Assembly (NCBI GenBank): GCA_035772405.1
Contig: JAYKKM010000471.1
Location: 1,566,501-1,630,500 of the forward strand
Source of the DNA: Chrysogorgia sp. JL179-B06
Taxonomy: Eukaryota > Cnidaria > Anthozoa > Scleralcyonacea > Chrysogorgiidae
Length of the DNA: 64,000 bases
Direction of reading: 5' to 3'
Below, one piece after another: positions 55,990 through 64,000 of the stretch. The translations under genes and the position numbers were made by a program. Each line of letters starts with the position of its first letter. Within the stretch, counting starts at the first letter, position 1. A model generated the notes under the pieces. It saw nothing but the letters and a program-made list of their open reading frames with translations. It made no database searches and had not been told where the DNA came from.

Positions 55990-56435
55990 CTCTTTCCTTA
56001 CGGCTGAAAAACATCAAAAATTGAACGACCACGTTGTTCTATTGATATATCTTGAAATAACCATAACTGTTGCGAAAGCTATACATTTTCTGGAAGCCCA
56101 ATAAATCGGCTTTTACTTGTTCTTTTAAATTTCCCAAACAAAACACATTATGTTAATATAAATTAGCATTAATTATCATAAATCAGGTTGAAAAATTTAC
56201 ATTTTTCCAGAAAAGGCCATCTTGCACGCCCGCATAGCATCTTGAAAACTCAAAATGCCACCAATCGCAGAGTTGTTTATGAAATCAAATCAAACTTGGC
56301 GTGTGCGTGGATTTTATGTTCCTGGCGCTTGTCGAATTTCAATTTTGAATCTTGCATTACCGTGTGCCGTGTTTTTCGATTGACGACTTTGCGGGTCATC
56401 AACGACCCATTTTAACTGCGCCCGTAGGGAAAGAG
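55990..56435 (+). mobile_element. TTAA-target element, copy 1 of a composite
   Basis: 446 bp; ends CTCTTTCCTTACGGC and (complement) CTCTTTCCCTACGGGC, flanked by TTAA (55986-55989, 56436-56439). Copy 2 (56921-57366) has the same length, with four differences by my count, all transitions. A 75-codon open stretch in each starts with TTG and is probably not a gene. Confidence 0.88.
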
Positions 56436-56439
56436 TTAA

Positions 56440-56916
56440 TATAGAATGGCCGATATTATTTCGCATCGATCAATTTTATATTTTCGCCTGAATTTTTCAT
56501 CATCGTTGTAAGTCGGCTAAACAACACACATATCAAATTTTAAGCCAATTTGGTGAATTATTTCCTACATTTCTAAACACGGTGAATTTTGACCTTTTTG
56601 ACCCACATGCACATAACCTATTGTCTTTGTAGTGTATAGATAGCTTGCGTATATATTTAAAAGTATGAGCTCCCGTGCGGGTGGACCGGTGCGGGTGGGA
56701 TCTCTGCAGAGACTCTGCTTCGGGTAACCCTTACATAATTCCTCTCATTGAGGGGGGTAGGGGGGAGCAGAGAAGGGGGTTCATTTTTTGTCACTGACCA
56801 TTTTTTTGCTTTGTTAAACTGTATTTACATTGATTATTTTCAATTCAACAGATAATAAACTGCTTTTCCTTTCACGCTTTTTCTTCGATTATTTGCAATT
56901 TACCTATTATTGCTTA
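56440..56916. other. Unique spacer between the two TTAA copies
   Basis: 477 bp unrelated to the satellite apart from its first bases. Contains GTGCGGGTGGACCGGTGCGG (56676-56695) and a G-rich run GAGGGGGGTAGGGGGGAG. No frame recognised. Confidence 0.6.
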
Positions 56917-56920
56917 TTAA

Positions 56921-57366
56921 CTCTTTCCTTACGGCTGAAAAACATCAAAAATTGAACGACCACGTTGTTCTATTGATATATCTTGAAATAACCATAACTG
57001 TTGCGAAAGCTATACATTTTCTGGAAGCCCAATAAACCGGCTTTTACTTGTTCTTTTAAATTTCCCGAACAAAACACATTATGTTAATATAAATTAACAT
57101 TAATTATCATAAATCAGGTTGAAAAATTTACATTTTTCCAGAAAAGGCCATCTTGCACGCCCGCATAGCATCTTGAAAACTCAAAATGCCACCAATCGCA
57201 GAGTTGTTTATGAAATCAAATCAAACTTGGCGTGTGCGTGGATTTTATGTTCCTGGCGCTTGTCGAATTTCAATTTTGAATCTTGCGTTACCGTGTGCCG
57301 TGTTTTTCGATTGACGACTTTGCGGGTCATCAACGACCCATTTTAACTGCGCCCGTAGGGAAAGAG
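56921..57366 (+). mobile_element. TTAA-target element, copy 2 of a composite
   Basis: Direct repeat of 55990-56435, flanked by TTAA (56917-56920, 57367-57370). The right-hand TTAA runs straight back into the satellite in register (TTAATATGAAAATATT). Confidence 0.88.
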
Positions 57367-57370
57367 TTAA

Positions 57371-60300
57371 TATGAAAATATTAATATAAAATTTATCGCT
57401 TCATAGAAATTTCGAGCTCATAATCTAATTGTTTTAGTAGAAACAAACTTAACTTTGTTAATATGAAAATATTAATATCAAATTTATCACTTCATAGAAA
57501 TTTCGAGCTCATCATCTAATTGTTTTAGTAGAAACAAACTTAACTTTGTTAATATGAAAATATTAATATCAAATTTATCACTTCATAGAAATTTCGAGCT
57601 CATAATGTAATTGTTTTAGTAGAAACAAACTTAACTTTGTTAATATGAAAATATTAATATCAAATTTATCACTTCATAGAAATTTCGAGCTCATAATCTA
57701 ATTGTTTTAGTAGAAACAAACTTAACTTTGTTAATATGAAAATATTAATATCAAATTTATCACTTCATAGAAATTTCGAGCTCATAATCTAATTGTTTTA
57801 GTAGAAACAAACTTAACTTTGTTAATATGAAAATATTAATATCAAATTTATCACTTCATAGAAATTTCGAGCTCATAATCTAATTGTTTTAGTAGAAACA
57901 AACTTAACTTTGTTAATATGAAAATATTAATATCAAATTTATCACTTCATAGAAATTTCGAGCTCATAATCTAATTGTTTTAGTAGAAACAAACTTAACT
58001 TTGTTAATATGAAAATATTAATATCAAATTTATCACTTCATAGAAATTTCGAGCTCATAATCTAATTGTTTTAGTAGAAACAAACTTAACTTTGTTAATA
58101 TGAAAATATTAATATCAAATTTATCACTTCATAGAAATTTCGAGCTCATAATCTAATTGTTTTAGTAGAAACAAACTTAACTTTGTTAATATGAAAATAT
58201 TAATATCAAATTTATCACTTCATAGAAATTTCGAGCTCATAATCTAATTGTTTTAGTAGAAACAAACTTAACTTTGTTAATATGAAAATATTAATATCAA
58301 ATTTATCACTTCATAGAAATTTCGAGCTCATAATCTAATTGTTTTAGTAGAAACAAACTTAACTTTGTTAATATGAAAATATTAATATCAAATTTATCAC
58401 TTCATAGAAATTTCGAGCTCATAATCTAATTGTTTTAGTAGAAACAAACTTAACTTTGTTAATATGAAAATATTAATATCAAATTTATCACTTCATAGAA
58501 ATTTCGAGCTCATAATCTAATTGTTTTAGTAGAAACAAACTTAACTTTGTTAATATGAAAATATTAATATCAAATTTATCACTTCATAGAAATTTCGAGC
58601 TCAATCTAATTGTTTTAGTAGAAACAAACTTAACTTTGTTAATATGAAAATATTAATATCAAATTTATCACTTCATAGAAATTTCGAGCTCATAATCTAA
58701 TTGTTTTAGTAGAAACAAACTTAACTTCGTTAATATGAAAATATTAATATCAAATTTATCACTTCATAGAAATTTCGAGCTCATCATCTAATTGTTTTAG
58801 TAGAAACAAACTTAACTTTGTTAATATGAAAATATTAATATCAAATTTATCACTTCATAGAAATTTCGAGCTCATAATCTAATTGTTTTAGTAGAAACAA
58901 ACTTAACTTTGTTAATATGAAAATATTAATATCAAATTTATCACTTCATAGAAATTTCGAGCTCATAATCTAATTGTTTTAGTAGAAACAAACTTAACTT
59001 TGTTAATATGAAAATATTAATATCAAATTTATCACTTCATAGAAATTTCGAGCTCATAATCTAATTGTTTTAGTAGAAACAAACTTAACTTTGTTAATAT
59101 GAAAATATTAATATCAAATTTATCACTTCATAGAAATTTCGAGCTCATAATCTAATTGTTTTAGTAGAAACAAACTTAACTTTGTTAATATGAAAATATT
59201 AATATCAAATTTATCACTTCATAGAAATTTCGAGCTCATCATCTAATTGTTTTAGTAGAAACAAACTTAACTTTGTTAATATGAAAATATTAATATCAAA
59301 TTTATCACTTCATAGAAATTTCGAGCTCATAATCTAATTGTTTTAGTAGAAACAAACTTAACTTTGTTAATATGAAAATATTAATATCAAATTTATCACT
59401 TCATAGAAATTTCCAGCTCATAATCTAATTGTTTTAGTAGAAACAAACTTAACTTTGTTAATATGAAAATATTAATATCACATTTATCACTTCATAGAAA
59501 TTTCGAGCACATAATCTAATTGTTTTAGTAGAAACAAACTTAACTTTGTTAATATGAAAATATTAATATCAAATTTATCACTTCATAGAAATTTCGAGCT
59601 CATAATCTAATTGTTTTAGTAGAAACAAACTTAACTTCGTTAATATGAAAATACTAATATCACATTTATCACTTCATAGAAATTACGAGCTCATCATCTA
59701 ATTGTTTTAGTAGAAACAAACTTAACTTTGTTAATATGAAAATATTAATATCAAATTTATCACTTCATAGAAATTTCGAGCTCATAATCTAATTGTTTTA
59801 GTAGAAACAAACTTAACTTCGTTAATATGAAAATATTAATATCACATTTATCACTTCATAGAAATTTCGAGCTCATCATCTAATTGTTTTAGTAGAAACA
59901 AACTTAACTTTGTTAATATGAAAATATTAATATCAAATTTATCACTTCATAGAAATTTCGAGCTCATCATCTAATTGTTTTAGTAGAAACAAACTTAACT
60001 TTGTTAATATGAAAATATTAATATCAAATTTATCACTTCATAGAAATTTCGAGCTCATAATCTAATTGTTTTAGTAGAAACAAACTTAACTTTGTTAATA
60101 TGAAAATATTAATATCAAATTTATCACTTCATAGAAATTTCGAGCTCATCATCTAATTGTTTTAGTAGAAACAAACTTAACTTTGTTAATATGACAATAT
60201 TAATATCAAATTTATCACTTCATAGAAATTTCGAGCTCATAATCTAATTGTTTTAGTAGAAACAAACTTAACTTTGTTAATATGAAAATATTAATATCAA

Positions 60301-63300
60301 ATTTATCACTTCATAGAAATTTCGAGCTCATAATCTAATTGTTTTAGTAGAAACAAACTTAACTTCGTTAATATGAAAATATTAATATCACATTTATTAC
60401 TTCATAGAAATTACGAGCTCATCATCTAATTGTTTTAGTAGAAACAAACTTAACTTTGTTAATATGAAAATATTAATATCAAATTTATCACTTCATAGAA
60501 ATTTCGAGCTCATAATCTAATTGTTTTAGTAGAAACAAACTTAACTTTGTTAATATGAAAATATTAATATCAAATTTATCACTTCATAGAAATTTCGAGC
60601 TCATAATCTAATTGTTTTAGTAGAAACAAACTTAACTTTGTTAATATGAAAATATTAATATCACATTTATCACTTCATAGAAATTTCGAGCTCATAATCT
60701 AATTGTTTTAGTAGAAACAAACTTAACTTTGTTAATATGAAAATATTAATATCAAATTTATCACTTCATAGAAATTTCGAGCTCATAATCTAATTGTTTT
60801 AGTAGAAACAAACTTAAATTTGTTAATATGAAAATATTAATATCAAATTTATCACTTCATAGAAATTACGAGCTCATCATCTAATTGTTTTAGTAGAAAC
60901 AAACTTAACTTTGTTAATATGAAAATATTAATATCAAATTTATCACTTCATAGAAATTTCGAGCTCATAATCTAATTGTTTTAGTAGAAACAAACTTAAC
61001 TTCGTTAATATGAAAATATTAATATCACATTTATCACTTCATAGAAATTACGAGCTCATCATCTAATTGTTTTAGTAGAAACAAACTTAACTTTGTTAAT
61101 ATGAAAATATTAATATCAAATTTATCACTTCATAGAAATTACGAGCTCATAATCTAATTGTTTTAGTAGAAACAAACTTAACTTCGTTAATATGAAAATA
61201 TTAATATCACATTTATCACTTCATAGAAATTACGAGCTCATCATCTAATTGTTTTAGTAGAAACAAACTTAACTTTGTTAATATGAAAATATTAATATCA
61301 AATTTATCACTTCATAGAAATTTCGAGCTCATAATCTAATTGTTTTAGTAGAAACAAACTTAACTTTGTTAATATGAAAATATTAATATCAAATTTATCA
61401 CTTCATAGAAATTTCGTACTCATAATCTAATTGTTTTAGTAGAAACAAACTTAACTTTGTTAATATGAAAATATTAATATCAAATTTATCACTTCATAGA
61501 AATTTCGAGCTCATCATCTAATTGTTTTAGTAGAAACAAACTTAACTTTGTTAATATGAAAATATTAATATCAAATTTATCACTTCATAGAAATTTCGAG
61601 CTCATAATCTAATTGTTTTAGTAGAAACAAACTTAACTTTGTTAATATGAAAATATTAATATCACATTTATCACTTCATAGAAATTTCGAGCTCATAATC
61701 TAATTGTTTTAGTAGAAACAAACTTAACTTTGTTAATATGAAAATATTAATATCAAATTTATCACTTCATAGAAATTTCGAGCTCATAATCTAATTGTTT
61801 TAGTAGAAACAAACTTAACTTTGTTAATATGAAAATATTAATATCAAATTTATCACTTCATAGAAATTTCGAGCTCATAATCTAATTGTTTTAGTAGAAA
61901 CAAACTTAACTTTGTTAATATGAAAATATTAATATCAAAATTTATCACTTCATAGAAATTTCGAGCTCATAATCTAATTGTTTTAGTAGAAACAAACTTA
62001 ACTTTGTTAATATGAAAATATTAATATCACATTTATCACTTCATAGAAATTTCGAGCTCATCATCTAATTGTTTTAGTAGAAACAAACTTAACTTTGTTA
62101 ATATGAAAATATTAATATCAAATTTATCACTTCATAGAAATTTCGAGCTCATAATCTAATTGTTTTAGTAGAAACAAACTTAACTTTGTTAATATGAAAA
62201 TATTAATATCAAATTTATCACTTCATAGAAATTTCGAGCTCATCATCTAATTGTTTTAGTAGAAACAAACTTAACTTTGTTAATATGAAAATATTAATAT
62301 CAAATTTATCACTTCATAGAAATTTCGAGCTCATAATCTAATTGTTTTAGTAGAAACAAACTTAACTTTGTTAATATGAAAATATTAATATCAAATTTAT
62401 CACTTCATAGAAATTTCGAGCTCATAATCTAATTGTTTTAGTAGAAACAAACTTAACTTTCGTTAATATGAAAATATTAATATCACATTTATCACTTCAT
62501 AGAAATTTACGAGCTCATCATCTAATTGTTTTAGTAGAAACAAACTTAACTTTGTTAATATGAAAATATTAATATCAAATTTATCACTTCATAGAAATTT
62601 CGAGCTCATAATCTAATTGTTTTAGTAGAAACAAACTTAACTTTGTTAATATGAAAATATTAATATCAAATTTATCACTTCATAGAAATTTCGAGCTCAT
62701 AATCTAATTGTTTTAGTAGAAACAAACTTAACTTTGTTAATATGAAAATATTAATATCAAATTTATCACTTCATAGAAATTTCGAGCTCATAATCTAATT
62801 GTTTTAGTAGAAACAAACTTAACTTTGTTAATATGAAAATATTAATATCAAATTTATCACTTCATAGAAATTTCGTACTCATAATCTAATTGTTTTAGTA
62901 GAAACAAACTTAACTTTGTTAATATGAAAATATTAATATCAAATTTATCACTTCATAGAAATTTCGAGCTCATCATCTAATTGTTTTAGTAGAAACAAAC
63001 TTAACTTTGTTAATATGAAAATATTAATATCAAATTTATCACTTCATAGAAATTTCGAGCTCATAATCTAATTGTTTTAGTAGAAACAAACTTAACTTCG
63101 TTAATATGAAAATATTAATATCACATTTATCACTTCATAGAAATTTCGAGCTCATAATCTAATTGTTTTAGTAGAAACAAACTTAACTTTGTTAATATGA
63201 AAATATTAATATCAAATTTATCACTTCATAGAAATTTCGAGCTCATAATCTAATTGTTTTAGTAGAAACAAACTTAACTTTGTTAATATGAAAATATTAA

Positions 63301-64000
63301 TATCAAATTTATCACTGCATAGAAATTTCGAGCTCATAATCTAATTGTTTTAGTAGAAACAAACTTAACTTTGTTAATATGAAAATATTAATATAAAATT
63401 TATCGCTTCATACAAATTTCGAGCTCATAATCTAATTGTTTTAGTAGAAACAAACTTAACTTCGTTAATATGAAAATATTAATATCACATTTATCACTTC
63501 ATAGAAATTTCGAGCTCATCATCTAATTGTTTTAGTAGAAACAAACTTAACTTTGTCAATATGAAAATATTAATATCAAATTTATCACTTCATCGAAATT
63601 TCGAGCTCATCATCTAATTGTTTTAGTAGAAACAAACTTAACTTTGTTAATATGAAAATATTAATATCAAATTTATCACTTCATAGAAATTTCCAGCTCA
63701 TAATCTAATTGTTTTAGTAGAAACAAACTTAACTTTGTTAATATGAAAATATTAATATCAAATTTATCACTTCATAGAAATTTCGAGCTCATCATCTAAT
63801 TGTTTTAGTAGAAACAAACTTAACTTTGTTAATATGACAATATTAATATCAAATTTATCACTTCATAGAAATTTCGAGCTCATAATCTAATTGTTTTAGT
63901 AGAAACAAACTTAACTTTGTTAATATGAAAATATTAATATCAAATTTATCACTTCATAGAAATTTCGAGCTCATAATCTAATTGTTTTAGTAGAAACAAA
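57371..64000. repeat. 91-bp satellite array, right block, runs off the window
   Basis: About 73 highly similar monomers. A recurring variant combines several changes in one unit: CTTCGTTAAT, ATCACATTTATC, AAATTACGAGC and CTCATCATC (for example 59635-59700, 61000-61060, 61185-61245), which points to a second monomer type interspersed by unequal exchange. No coding potential. Confidence 0.98.

Noticed and set aside
56188..57346. 75-codon open frame present in both 446-bp copies
   Set aside because: It starts with TTG, has no recognisable domain and lies in a short foldback-ended element; conservation reflects recent duplication.

Overview
This is AT-rich, gene-poor eukaryotic DNA, most likely from an invertebrate animal. 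A cnidarian such as an anemone, coral or hydrozoan is my best guess, from the metazoan-type histone H2B and the style of the LINE, SINE and MITE debris; the species cannot be fixed from the window. Only one convincing intact protein gene is present: an intronless histone H2B at 1834-2205 with CCAAT and TATA boxes upstream and an AATAAA signal downstream.

Layout. 1-5.7 kb: MITE-rich flank, a tRNA-derived SINE and the H2B gene. 5.7-10.2 kb: a 4.5 kb array of a 23-bp satellite. 10.2-13.2 kb: little recognisable. 13.2-18.7 kb: two TTAA-type foldback elements sharing one target site, several decayed LINE 3' ends, a poly-G-ended foldback element and a hAT-like MITE with telomere-like innards. 19.7-20.8 kb: a tandem and inverted SINE cluster with a captured reverse-transcriptase fragment. 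21.7-24.2 kb: mostly featureless. 24.2-25.4 kb: a 121-bp palindrome and a Penelope-like RT remnant split by a Harbinger-like MITE. 26.6-40 kb: dense foldback elements, including a four-level nest at 33.4-35.9 kb and hammerhead-like motifs. 40-54 kb: more MITEs, LINE remnants (one R2/R4/NeSL-like) and a 190-bp (AT)n tract. 54.4-64 kb: a 91-bp satellite that runs off the window, interrupted once by a composite TTAA element.

The window is best read as a transposon graveyard plus two satellites. Insertion order can be read from target-site duplications (TTAA, TA, TWA, 8 bp) and from paralogous empty sites. TTAA-target elements dominate; several share a subterminal motif and two pairs abut through one shared TTAA. 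No cooperating gene set or operon is present. The strongest candidates for something undescribed are the composite TTAA element in the satellite, the TTAA family with its shared motif, the SINE whose tRNA head was replaced by RT sequence, and the paired hammerhead-like motifs. All alignments were made by eye, and family names for non-coding elements are inferred from target-site length and terminal sequence only.
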